Source: Membranipora membranacea
Lineage: Eukaryota > Bryozoa > Gymnolaemata > Cheilostomatida > Membraniporidae
NCBI GenBank assembly: GCA_914767715.1
Contig: OU612075.1
Location: 8,246,001 to 8,310,000 of the forward strand
Direction: 5' to 3'
Length of the DNA stretch: 64,000 nt
Shown here piece by piece: positions 1 to 12,580 of the stretch. The notes beneath the pieces are model-generated. The model had not been told where the DNA came from. It searched no databases and saw only the letters and a list, made by a program, of their open reading frames with translations. A program made the translations under genes and the position numbers. How positions within the stretch are numbered: the first letter of the stretch is position 1; the number at the start of each line of letters is the position of its first letter.

Positions 1-160
1 TACAGCATAAGCTTGCTGTGACCTTGCTGTATAAAAATTCTCTGAAATGGAAAGATCTTCAAAAAGCTTATAGCCGCACTACAAAGAGTTTGTGTCATGT
101 AAAACATAGTTTGAGCACCCCCCCCCCTTCCCAATTGAAACATAATCATTCAGTACTTAC

Positions 161-3100
161 CCTTCATGAGCTCGTTTTCTGAGGATACTGGGTCGAGGAG
201 ATCCGCTGTGACTTCCGTCGGTCGTGTGAGCGGGTGAGTTATCTCCCATCACCACAGTGGGTATATTACTGGGAGGCTGCACTGAGGGCGACGGGCGTGA
301 GTTAGATATTATAGTTGGCATTCCTGAGCTGTTCACCATTGAATGAGATTGGGGAACATTATCTGAAACAAAGAGATGATAACTTCATGATAATCAATAT
401 AAAACTAAACACATTTTTATTGATATTGAATATTATTAAAAAAAAGGGTGCATGACGGGAGTTGTATGACATTTGATACATCTTTACATGTTTTAGATAA
501 TTGGGAGGTGCAAGAAACTAAAGGGTAAGTGAAGTTGTCTGACTAGCTATTGGTATATATAGGTAGCTGTCTGTCTTAATAAAATCAGTGTTTTGCCTGT
601 AGAAAACAAAAGATTAATAGCTAGAATTTATCTTAGCTAGTACGAGTGCGACTTAATGTTTGCTAGCACCAAGTTTAGCTAGCTATTGTGGGAGTTATAA
701 GAATCAAGTAGAGAAAATGTAAGCTAGTGATACATCTACCTATTTGAAGCATTTTTGAAGCGGAACTTTCTCCTGTGAATACCTAACTCCCCAAATAACT
801 AGACATCAAATTAACTTACAGCTATGCTGAGATGACTTGTAGTTGTTGGTGGCAGCGCCTGTTGTAGGAGCTGGATTCTGTATGTTCTCTAAGCCTTGTA
901 TAGTAGATGGTATATAGCTGCCACCTGTCACAGCAGTTGACATAGTGCCAGGATGGGCTGTCGAAGCCGCTGGGGGTCCCTGGTTACTGCTATACATCGC
1001 TGATGCTGTGCGCTGGTGCTCCGGCAGTGTGTGTATAGATACACTTGGCCTACAATAGACAATTAAATAATATAATAATACTTGATATAGTAAATAATCA
1101 GTATATTTATATCAGTCTAAAAAACAGCTCCGTGAGAATATTTTTCGCAGCGAAACAAGTTGTACAAGATTGCGCTGCTCTGTATTATCATCATTTCTAG
1201 TTGAGGTTTGGGAAGTTCACTCTACGTGATATTCAGGGTACATTTGAATCCAAGCAATGGCCCTGGCTTCATATGTAATTAAGATCCATTTATTTTACAT
1301 CAATTTGACTAGGACAGTCAAATGTCACTCCATGTATGGTTGTCAATTTGCTTGGAACAACAAATTAAGAGAAATGTTTTGGGCAGAAATTCTATGACTC
1401 ACCTATTAGGTATATGAGGATCAGGGATGCCTGGTTTCCTCATGCCCCCAGTCGTACTGCTCTGTTCAGATCGTTTATAGTCATGCTGGCCACTACCTTG
1501 GGTGGCGCTGTGTATTCCCATATGACTGGCAGCCCCAGTTACAACTGGTCTCATTGGCTTTTTCATGGCCGCCAATGTGTTGGTGGCAATAATATTTCGG
1601 TTGGCTTCATGATTTGGAGGCATAGGAACTAAAAAATATAAGCAAGATTATTTCAACTTATCTTCATCAGACAGATATTATGATAATGAACAGCGTAATG
1701 TAGCACTTCTGAATAAGTATAGCATATGTTATTCCTTATTAAGTTGATGCATGTTATTTCTAGTGTATTTTCTCGTTTGAAAAAAATCTCTTTACTGATA
1801 TTGGGAGTTGTGTTATATTATAACCAAAAGAAGACAACTCTGAATTACAATGACAATTTTTGGATTATCCCACTATCACATATGTTTATGGTGCAAATTA
1901 TTAATCAAATTGGATTAAAAAGTTGACTGCAAACAGCATTAGCTACAAATACACACAACAATAGGTGCAACTACTTTTCAGTCTACTACTATTAGTATTT
2001 CAGTCTAACTACTACTACTGCTATTCAGCAGTCAACTACTAGACTTACTTGTAGTTCTGTTTTGTTGTATTTGACCGGAGGGTGTTTGAGATATTACAAG
2101 CTTCTGTAGTACGGGCTGCTGAGGAGGGTAACCCATTGACCCCTGCGCTGACCCCATAGCTGATACACCATGTGCTGCCTGAGATGACGCAAAGTGCTGG
2201 TTGGCGTTCTGTATTAGTCTTTCCGCACCGCCGACTCCGGCATTACTGGTAGTCTGCTTTGGCTGGTGAATTGTAATTTGCACTGTTGTTGGGTTAGAAG
2301 GCGCACCGGCAATCGGTCTGAAAAAACACAAAAGATTGTTTACACATTGCAAAGTTGTAAGTACATATTAAAATATATAATTACTTTTCCATGCATCAAA
2401 ATTATTATCAATGCCAAAATAACAGTCACGATTGTAAAATATATTTATAGATACATCTAACCAATACGGCATGTTACTATGATTTGTGGTTGCACCACCC
2501 AACATCAATCATTTCTATAGGGCGAACAACCCAAAGGCCATGGACGTCTCACTATGAAGGCTATATTATATACAAACATATTGTCCGAAGATGAAGATGG
2601 TATACCATGCTTTGTTGGTGGGGGAGGTTCTCGCCCCCCCCCAACAACAAAGCTTGTCAAGACAGGCTAACAACTACAAATACACTCTCATATCTGTTAC
2701 TTACATATTAGGTGTGGGTACTTACATTTTAAGTGTGTGTGTGTGTGTACTTACATGTTGGATGTGTACTTTCATGTTGGATATGTGTACTTTCATGTTG
2801 GATATGTGTGCTTACAAGTTATGTATATACAATAACATGTTAGGTGTGTGTACTTACAATGTTAGGTATACGTGCTTAGATATTAGATGTGTGTACTTAC
2901 ATGTTAGGTGTGTGAGGTCTTGGATGTACAGAGGGTACTGGTATAGTTCTAGTAGGCGCCGCTGACATATGACGTACTATAGGCTGCTGTTGTCCTCTCA
3001 CCCCTATAGGAGATTGTATGACGGCAGTCCTCGCTCCGAGCTGTGCTGGCCTGTGCTGAGCATGATGCTTCATCGACACGGCCGGGTTTGCTCCTGGTAT

Positions 3101-6100
3101 TGTAATTCCACCTGTTATTGTTTTACTGCTCGATGTGGAGACCACTATAATAAAACGAGGCTTATTAAAGAAAGTGACCAAGAATACCTTACTATACATG
3201 ATCCATCATATACTAAAAATAGCAACATGGCTCAAATTGTCCGTTTCGTGGAAGTTGACAATAAAAAAACAAATTCTTCCTTAGAATATATTTCAATGTC
3301 ATGGCTTGCACCCATGCATATACCTTGGTTGACTTTAAATTTTATGTTAATGAACAGGTAGGAAGTCTTTAATATCCTTGACAATTTCCTTTATGCAAGA
3401 TTGCCCTTGCCACTTATAAAATTCCATATGGTTCATATGATATATTTTGAACTTATACAATTTCGCTTTTCATTCTACTAAGTCAGTTGGGACCAGAGCT
3501 AGTGGTTTACATCCTCCAATACTAAGTTAATCACACTTCCGTCAACAGCGGCATATATAACATGATTGATCGCCCAATAATTGTTGCATTGAGCGATAAA
3601 ACTTCTGCCCAAAATAATATTCTTGCTTTCATTTATAGTGTAGGGAATTTTAATACCATCTGACTTGGATGTCCTGAATTTCTAAGCAATGGAAACCACA
3701 TGTGCTTAACTACCAGCCAGCTACTGACTCATACCACTTGCAGCATTCCAGCATCAACAAAACCTATCTAATATTAATTCCAAATTGTTTCTGTCACAAG
3801 TTAGCTGATTCAAAAAAAATCAAGTTGTCTTATCACAAGCCACAACCCAAAGCATGGGCGGCGAAATATTAGCTGCCTTGTTTGCAGGCAGGTCATAGCA
3901 CACCTTGGGGCCAACCAAATCCCAGTAGTAGGATTTGAACCCAAGACCTTCAACGTTTTGCATGCTAAAGTAACGACGCTCTAACCAACTGAGCCACCTC
4001 CTACTCCTACTAGTTGCCACAGAATTGTAAGCCACTCCGATTAAAAACATTATTTCAATGCTTTTGTGAAGGTCATGGTAAATCAACTCTTATATACCCA
4101 CCTCCCTTAGAACAACAGAGCTCAGAAAACTTGAACCGAAAATTTACTCTATATTAAGTTGTCTCACCTCTGGGACCAGACTGGATATTTGCTGTGTTCG
4201 GTGAGGAGTTTCTCCCGATGTCTGTCTGTTTAGCCTCGGCGGGATTGATTATGGAGGCCATCCTTGCCGCTGGATTCACAGCGGCTGATGATGTTGTACT
4301 AACATTCTGTCCGCCAGAGTTAAACTGCGCAACAGGCACTGCAACAAATGAAACAAATATCATGGATTAGGTACGCATATTACCTTTGGGAAGGTCTGGA
4401 CTACTTGCTTTGTCTTAGGAGGGGGACTTAGATTGATGATAGAATAAATAACTCAGGATACAAATCATGACTGTTTGTAAAGTAATGGTTGAAAGATTTC
4501 GCAGTGGAACTGTCTTTTCTCATTTTTCTCAGTCCTTCTGGGATTGGCTGCATTGGGGTCCACCAGGTAAAACAATGTAATGATAGCCAACAGCAATCCC
4601 TAGTACAAATGAAATATGACCAATACTTGACCATGTTGAGCTGAATCGAGTATACTAAGTTTATTCTCAACAGCAGCTCTCTTGCACCATATTATTTGAA
4701 TGGGTGAAATTCAGTTCTCCAGAAAAATCAATAAATATTGCTTTTTTAACTGAAACAATTGGTTTAGATGTTTAATGGAAATACTGAGGAAAAGCCAGGG
4801 AAATACAGTCACAGAGCTGACCGGAATAGCCTCAATCCTAAACTTTGTATAATCATAAGTTTTATTCTCTTCATGTTTAACATGTCAGATTCCTTTCTAA
4901 TGACCTCAGCAAGTAAATAACTTTGTTATCAACATTTAGCTCATATATCAGCGATAAACAAGTGGGGCAAACTAATATGACAGGCCTAGCTAGTCAATGT
5001 TCATCAAACAGGAATTAGTTGGTAATAACATGAGGAAGTGGAATTCCCAGGGTTCACGAGGTTTTCCAGCTTTAGAAAACCAATAATTATTTCTATGAAT
5101 CACAATGATCATAACAAACCCACATGTTGAAACAGAAACTACACAACAACAGGGAAAAAAGCAGGTAATCAAAATGCCTGCAATGAAACAGAGAAGGCTA
5201 GCAAACTAATGGACTAGTTCATTGAGCCAACTAAGGGCACATATCCTAGAGCATGATTATTTTTTTCTGCCTGTGATGTTCAAATTAACATCATAGGACT
5301 GCCAGGTTTCAGTGTGGTTATTCCATTTCATAAAAAATAATATTTCTAGAGTTTTTAGAACACTTTTATATCATAGTTATTGCAGAATATAGAGTATAAC
5401 GCGTAGAGAAGCAAATCAACTACTCAATGGTCAGTATCAGAGATTTGATACTTACGAGGTATATTAGTAGGTGTGTTATGATTGAGCTGTGGGTGAGAGT
5501 TTGCTAGTATAGTTGTAGGTACGGGAGCGCTTGTACCAGCGGCCTCTGTGGATATCACGACACCACTGCCCATCGAAGGTCCACCAGTCAACTGTGCGGG
5601 CACTGTAGCAGAGCCAGGGGTTGCCATTCTTGAACCTTCATTTCCCATCGCCACCTCGTTACGCTTAACTACAATGGTATAACACAGAGACAATTAAAAG
5701 ATCAAATTTAAACATAGGTAACAGAAAAGGATCAAGATGGTGATGGCCATAGGAAAGTACGCTGGATCACTGTTATTGCAGAGCAACTTGGTACACTTTA
5801 TCAGAGAGATGATATTTCTATTAACAGTAGCGAACGAATATCATGGTCATCAGTTTATTCCTTGCAAGTGTGAATTACATAAATGAGCAACATGACTCGC
5901 AAAGATAATAACAGAGCTCTCATGAATGTTTGGCTATTTTATGAGTCATTGCTGTCTACAAGGGTGAGTAGTAAATGAGTATTGGTAGCCATTCTTCCCG
6001 CATCAGCCCCTGTGAAGTCAATATAGACACAACAGCATAGATTAGAGTCTGACTTTACAATGGTCCACTAGGGTCTGGTTTGAAGATCTGAAGATTTGAT

Positions 6101-7266
6101 TTAAGTCCAATCTTCAGTTCAAGGAAGGTGGTGGTCCTTCACACCTTCGTTCCCAAAGCGTTAGAAAATGACAGCAAGGAGGTTTGGTCAGTCATGTAAC
6201 TTATTCTGCAATTTGACTCAGTGTTGCGGTTGTGTAACTTGGTAGGTCACAAATACTGTAATTGCCAATGCATGTGAGTGAAATTTTCATTACTCTATTA
6301 GATTTTTAACCTATAACACTTAGGAAGTAAAATGGTAGTTGTGGCAATTTAGCATTTCGTACAGTGCACAAGCTGTCCTTCACCTAATGAGAGAAGGTAA
6401 ATTATATTTGAATTATAAAATGTTTAGCAACAGGCGGAAATCATTGACTCCTCCCAGCTGCTTCACTGCTTGAATGACCTTGACAAGCATCAAAGCAACA
6501 TTCCACAGTTATTTAGAGGTCACAACCAAACTAATTGTGATTTTGCTGCCATACCGGCTAAGATGGGGTCTTAGTTCTAGTCATGACAAGGAGAGCGAAC
6601 CCTGGCTTACCTTCTTTGGATATACGCCGTACTCCCCCGTCAGCTTTCCGTACATCAACTGTCCCAAATTTTGTGACAGCTTTTTTCTTTGTCACCTCGA
6701 TTCGACTGTACTCTGGACTGTGACTCGGAGCAATGCTCTTGCTAAAACTCTTCAGATGGAACACTGAGGCACCAGGTCCGGGCTAGAACAGGAATAATCG
6801 AACAAATATACAACAATATCAATCTTATAGCAAGTAGCCCAGCAAAAATGATAGCTGAGGTGAAAAACTAGCTTGCACAAAGGTTGGTACAATTAACAGC
6901 AATGCCGCTACTCAGCTATTTCTTGACACGGGCCACAGCGAAATGAATGTCAGACAATACCTAGCACAAAGAGCAATGATTTATTTCAGTTTTTAGCAAT
7001 ATCACTAATTAAGTCAAGATTCGTTGCCAAGGCCTTCTGATTTTTTGGGCTTTTAAAACTCACCGCTGCCTTGATGAGAGGCTGAATGCGCTTTGGCTGC
7101 TGGCTAAGTATGTGCTGCTCCTGTTGAGTTTGAGGTCTCTTTATGTGCAAGTTGCTTTGAATGATTGGTTTGGTGACAGTTATAGAATTTGCGGGCTTTG
7201 CTGTATATGCGTTTGCTTCAAAACTAGACATTGTGCATAATGCTCTAGCAGCACTGCTTTCCAGTT
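161..7266 (-). CDS. SAP130: SAP130-like Sin3 deacetylase complex subunit (partial, C-terminus off the left edge)
   Basis: Nine exons in transcription order: 7266-7064, 6782-6611, 5668-5456, 4338-4168, 3144-2901, 2317-2049, 1628-1403, 1049-820, 362-161. Each has an AG acceptor and a GT donor, and the phases match at all eight junctions, giving about 643 residues with no stop. The product is low-complexity and rich in Ser, Thr, Pro, Gln and Ala, with no globular domain in this part. Family evidence: the peptide SPRPSILRKR near the end of the last exon matches the SPRPSILRKK stretch of vertebrate SAP130, and upstream pieces (IHQPKQTTSNA, RPSVSIHT) fall in the same order as similar vertebrate pieces. 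SAP130 is a nuclear subunit of the Sin3A corepressor; its conserved C-terminal domain would be encoded to the left of position 1. The start is uncertain: the frame of the 7266 exon stays open to its acceptor, with a Met at 7231, so a further 5' exon may exist. Another Ser/Pro-rich nuclear protein is the alternative. Confidence 0.75.
2697..2905. repeat. Degenerate ~21-bp minisatellite copying a splice donor
   Basis: About nine to ten degenerate copies of a unit like TACTTACATGTTAGGTGTGTG run leftwards from the 3' end of the SAP130-like exon 3144-2901. On the minus strand each good copy reads CCTAACAT|GTAAGTA, that is, the exon end plus its 5' splice site. Several copies keep an intact GTAAGTA. 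Confidence 0.8.
3835..4004 (-). mobile_element. tRNA-derived SINE copy (in SAP130-like intron)
   Basis: On the minus strand the head (4004 to about 3929) contains an A-box-like TGGCTCAGTTGG and a B-box-like GGTTCAAATCC at tRNA spacing. It is followed by a body (CCTACTACTGGGATTTGGTT...) shared with the copy at 50200-50426. The anticodon arm does not fold convincingly, so this is a SINE head rather than a working tRNA gene. Confidence 0.7.
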
Positions 7267-9179
7267 CTGTAAAAGAAACAGAAGTAAAGCTTTAGAAAAT
7301 AATGAAGATGAAATGAATACCAGATTTAGGGTATTATCTATGTCTGGAATAAGAAGTTAGTCAGTAAAAGGGTGAACAAGAAAGGCAGAACATTCAGATC
7401 CCAAACATTGAAAATGATGAGAAAAAAGGAGAATATAATTTTGGATATCACCCATTTGTGAGCATGTTAAACAATGGAAAGCTAAGTTATAGAGTTACAA
7501 ACAATTAAAGGAGTGGAGTCCTCACTACATAGTTTTACGTTCAAGTTGATAAGTGGTTCATGGAGAAGAAGAATCATGAATGAATCATCAGTTAATTTCC
7601 CAATAATTTAGTATGGAGAAATCATGGAATAGCAAAAAATTAGAAGCCGCAGATTGTTTAAATAATGGGAACATCATCAGAAAAGATTTTCCCAGCTTTA
7701 AAATGTCAGTACTAAAAGACAAGTTATAGATGCAACATTTTCACACACCTGATCACAGCTCCTTGTCTGCTCCAAGCAGGTAGATAAGGTTGAACTCTGT
7801 ACAAGGTAAATTCTGGTTAGATCCTTGCCAAGCTTCAACTCTTTGACCTAGATCAAGTTTGCAGGACGAGTCAACCATACATTTCAAATATTCAAAACAT
7901 GATTTCACGATTTATTACTTTGTCTTTTTATTACCCATTTAACATAGACTTTGAGGACTTATCACTTTATCAGAGCTATGTTTACATATTTTAGAATCAA
8001 TCTCATTGCAAATCTTGCTGGTTTGGTAACAAAAACTCAGGAATCCCAAAACATTTGCAATAACTGTTTTTGGTCCTAATGCGGTATTCCTGCCTCCCGC
8101 TGACCCAGCGCCACCTGGATTTCATCGAGGATGGCTCCAAGGGCAACACAATTTTGAAGGGCCATATTTACCTGGTTAAGACCCAAAAATGATAATGCTG
8201 TTGGCCAATATCCTCAAAAGTTAGTTGGCCTTTGGATCTGTGTCTGAGAAGGTTTTTAAGTCACTCAGTTTGTCAAAAAAGATCAATATAATTTGGACAA
8301 ACAAAGTTCAAGAGAGATAACTCCAATCTTCTTATTGTAAAAAATGTGTAGTTTCGCTTTCACTTTAACTTTGGGCAGTGTGCCAATCACGTGACCTTGT
8401 TTACATCCTTATGTACCATGTGATATGCACACTGTTTGTAGATAGACATGGAAGTGATTTTCAACCCTGATCATTTGATGGAAGCCGGTGAGGTGTGTCA
8501 AGGGAAAGTGAAACTGAAATTTATCACTGCTGAGGGTAATTGGCCAGATCAGAGATTGTAGATGCTGAATAATCACGGTGTGTACATGAAAAAATGCCGA
8601 TTTTGTAAGGCAGGCGGCCGGGCAAGTAGATAATGGCCTTATAAGTGAGCAACACATATACTGCAGGGAAAACTCTTTCTTTTAAATTTAATTGATGCTG
8701 ATCATGATTCTGAGAGCAATCAAGGATCTAATCCTGAGGAAAGTTACTCCTTGCTATAATTGATAGATAGTTAGCAGGTAACCACAAACCAACAGGACTC
8801 CCACAACAAGGACCTTTGCGGTAGTTTTGGTTAGTGTTAGGTGTTGATATTCTTTGCTATTCACTCCTGCAGATATTTCTCCGAACCTCCCCGTATTCCT
8901 CATCGTCATAATTCATCATATCAGCCTTCCCTGACAGCAGCCAGTGGCATCTGTACCTTAAAAAAAACCCAATTACAACAATATCAGATAAATGAACTGC
9001 TAGGGGGTTCACAGATCAGGGAGTTGGTACCGATATGAACTGATATGATACGAACTCACTGATATGACGATGCGAAAAGTTATATATAATATATATATAC
9101 ATAAAAGAAAATGTTGTCTCCTCTTTTAACATGAGTGGGTAACTACCTAACTCTGAAATATGATGAATTGTATGCCGTC

Positions 9180-9214
<35 letters not shown>

Positions 9215-10484
9215 CTTTAGTAACTACTTGAGCCCTCTGATCTAGCAGCTTTTTCTCTATGTTAATTTTTAGATTGTGGTCATAATGTGTGATGTGAAAA
9301 CACTCAGGACCCTGTAATGTAAACACACGGACACCAATCACTGTAGGTATAGCCAAACCCTGTTGGTTGGGAGGGGTGGAACAACCTTCCAACAAACAAA
9401 GCTTGTCGAGACAGGCTGTATATGACTGTTCTGTATGAGATATTCTGAAATATAATATCTTCATTCGCAGAAATTGTTGTGCTCACTTTTGATTTTTGTT
9501 ATTTGTTATTTTGTTATTTGCTACCAGGTGAAGGCAATACAGCCCCATAGCTATGATTATTGTATATTTTCTAGAATTGGCAGACAGGTTAAAATCATAC
9601 TGGTAGGATGTTTTCCATAACGCGCCAGAGAAATTAGGACAAAATGTTGGGAAGAAAGAGAGTTGGATTATTAACAACTTTGGGTTGCACTTTGTTGACA
9701 TGACAATCTGGCTCCCTATTGGTTTGGTATCTATAAGTTTAGCAAGAACATATGCCACATCTATAATTGGCTCCTTTCTCCTACATCATCATTATGGTTG
9801 TGGAAATGATATCGGTTATATTCAAGATACATCACATGTGTTAGTGTGAAGTGCATGGAATATTGATAGTTGGCGCAATGTTGCAAATTTTGTGAGAATG
9901 TATAAGTCATTTGGTTTGATAAAATATATTATTTTTGAATAATAAAACTGTGAGACTGCAAAAATTTGGAGTAATTTGATATTTCATGCTGTAGAGAAGG
10001 AACAATAGTGCCGTCAGATGTATCCATTTTATTCCTGAGTACATTAGCACTTGGTCAAGACCAATAAGTTGTTGTTTGCATAGTTATTATTGAGGTATAC
10101 ATATCGGCTTTTGGAATGCCTATAACAAAAGTGCAGCTATCAACATTTAAAAGCAATCCATACTTTCAGGCTTAAAACTAACACTGGTTAAAAATGCTTT
10201 ATGTGAAAATTCTGTCAATTTGTAAACATCGTGTCACTTTTAATATTATGACATTTGTTTTTCGATACCTTTTTATATTTTATACGTTTATTGTATCTAA
10301 TCAAATCATATAATTCATATCCTGAACCAGTTCTTGAAACCTGTCCACTGATTTCAACTGTGTTGTAGTGTCGCTATGAATAATTTATTGGGTAAAATGC
10401 AGTCATGAAGGACCTAATAATAACAACAGATGGTTTATTCAGAAGAGATAGTAAAGAGATCATGGTAGCATAGCTACCATTGCT
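7267..10484. other. Intergenic stretch between the divergent SAP130-like and Kv genes
   Basis: No gene recognised. The 5' ends of both flanking genes face this stretch, so promoters should lie here, but I see no clear core element. It contains AT microsatellites (about 9080-9105 and 9183-9213), a copy of the dispersed motif AAGCTTGTCNAGACAGGCT at about 9400-9418, and a short minus-strand reading frame starting at 8168 that could be a first exon of the SAP130-like gene but lacks a good donor. Confidence 0.6.
9183..9213. repeat. (AT)n microsatellite
   Basis: Uninterrupted alternating A and T for about 30 bases. Confidence 0.9.
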
Positions 10485-12580
10485 ATGGCTTCCAGTCAAA
10501 AGAAGAGTGAGGATCTGATGGAGCAGAACGAAGTGCAAGTAATACTAAACATAAGTGGACAAAAGTATGTCACAACCATCTCTACGTTGTTGAAGTATCC
10601 GACAACTAAACTTGGAAGGTTGGCACTAGACTTATCTTCGGATGATACAGGAAAGGTCCACTACTATGATGCAGATCAGGATGTTTTCAAAGAGATCATG
10701 CGCTTTTATCGCCATGGAGAACTGCATAAACCTCCTGGACTCACCGGTAAAATATTCATCAAGGAGTTACAGTTTTGGGGCATCGAAGAGAAAGAGGTTG
10801 CTCCATGCTGTCAATCAAAATCAATGAACCCAGCGAAAGAAGAAAGGAGCGCAAAAGTTCGAATGGAGAAACAATTTCAATGGTTTGAAGAGAGAATCGA
10901 ACCTGGAAACCCCATGAAGCTAACAATACAGGAGAAAATCTGGTACAGCGTGACCGAACCATCAGGACCTTACACGAGATACCCTAGACTGTCGACCTGC
11001 TATTTCCTCTCAATTAGCTTTCTCATAGTTCTCCAGAGCGTCTGCCTGGGACTAGTCAGTGTTCAGTCTGTGCGCGATCATGCTACTGCCAGCAATGTAA
11101 CCTACTTTGAATTCTTCAAGAACTCCGAGCCTTGTTACCACATAGAGCTGCTGAGCGAGAGTAGCTTGGACATGACAGTGATAGCCCTGAATATAATTGT
11201 ATTTCTGTATGTGCTGGATAACTGCTTTCGCTTTGCCTTCTGCCCAAAGAAGAGACACTTTTTTACAATGACTAACTCTCTAGATGTGGTGGCATGTCTT
11301 ATTGAGTTCATAGCAACCTGTTCGGTAGTAGCCCTGAGATACCCACCCTGGTTGGTGCCAACACATTACGCCACATGTAAAGCTTATGTCATTATCAATA
11401 ACACTGGTTACTTTGTTGGGCAGCTACGTGCATTCAGGCTATTCGTTATCACAACCGCTTTCAGGTGAGCATTGCATTTCCTTCTCGTATTTATTTAATG
11501 TTCAACAAAGTCAAAGTTTATCACTACGAATTTGATAAATGACCACCAGGTGTTTAGAGGTAGAAAATCATAGACGACAAGAAGTCACAAGATAAACATT
11601 TGTATTAGTTGAATCCACTAGTCTCAGAAATGATGAACACAATGTAATAATCTTGATCCAAAGGTCAAACACAAAATGCCATAAGATAATAATATAATAA
11701 ATCTTTGTTATTTTAGCTCTGTAAGAGTAATATGGCTGGCTCTATATGCTAGCCTGAAGGAGATTGGCCTTCTGTTTGTGTCTCTGGCAATAGCATGTCT
11801 GTTCTTCGGACCTCTCATATTCTACACTGAGTCTGTCCTCGGTCACGTCCTGGGCAACGATGACTATATCAACATTATAAATATACCCCAAGGTAGGCGA
11901 TGAAAATGAGATGCATAACAGGATGGAAGTTTACAAAGAAAAATGGATGGGTGGGAGCAAAAACCTTGTTTCTCGGGGATCCTGTTAAGTCTGGGGCAAA
12001 GCCCCTCCCTCAAAGGCATTGTATGGTATATAAATAGCAGTTGAAAATAGGCTGATAAGAGCATGAATTATTAAATAGTAGCGGTTTTGGACAACTTTAA
12101 TTTAGCTTCCTAGGTTAGTAAACGCCCCCTTCCTCCCCTAGAACCAAGGAGTAACTGTTAATCCTTGCGATAACTGCTGACTGCCCACCAGTTTATTAAA
12201 TATTAATGTACTGCCACACCACTCACATTTGTAGCTGTCTGAGTACTTAGACTAATCTAACACCTGTTGTATCTGCAGGTTACTGGTGGTCGGTAGTGAC
12301 TATGACGACGGTTGGTTACGGAGACTTCTACCCTACAAACGTGTTTAGCTATATCTCCTCGACCTTCATTATGGGTGTAGGACTGATGGTTACGGCCCTG
12401 CCTATAGCCATAATAGGAGGGAACTTTGCTATTTATCACGAGTTTAATGAGGAACGACAGAGGAAGAAGAAAGCTGAAAAGATGGAATTGGAAATTAAGT
12501 CAGATAAAGCAGCAAAGAATACAACAGTCAAAATACTAGTGAGGCAAACAAGACAGACCATTAACAACATCGACGATTAA
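10485..12580 (+). CDS. Kv-type potassium channel subunit, copy 1
   Basis: Exons 10485-11464, 11717-11892 and 12279-12580 give 485 residues. Domains in order: T1/BTB tetramerisation domain (about 19-110), T1-S1 linker, S1 (172-194), S2 (230-250), S3 (264-283), S4 (309-325), S5 (about 337-366), pore helix and filter TVGYGD (396-401), S6 (about 408-436), and a short basic C-tail. The TMTTVGYGD filter makes K+ selectivity very likely, with the protein acting as a plasma-membrane tetramer. Oddities: S4 keeps only R315 and R318 at the repeating basic positions, with Tyr, Gly, Val and Thr at the others; the S6 bend motif PxP is PIA (427-429); T1 has CC (108-109) but Thr where the zinc-binding Cys of HX5C should be. 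The S2 acidic position is Asp, the charge-transfer aromatic is Tyr, and the S3 Asp is kept. The start is the ATG at 10485 in an acceptable context. The intron in S4 splits an AG|C serine codon. The plus-strand neighbour at 19336 is its tandem duplicate. Electrically silent or weakly voltage-dependent behaviour is inference only. Confidence 0.95.

Noticed and set aside
1414-1632. Plus-strand frame opposite an exon of the SAP130-like gene
   Set aside because: Antisense shadow of a well-supported spliced exon.
2700-2904. Possible CRISPR-like array because of regular short repeats
   Set aside because: Repeats are contiguous and degenerate with no unique spacers, in an animal genome; it is a minisatellite.
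8079-8168. Minus-strand frame of 29 residues starting MALQNCVALGAILDEIQ
   Set aside because: Reads plausibly as protein, but the only in-phase donor is poor, so it was not added to the SAP130-like model.
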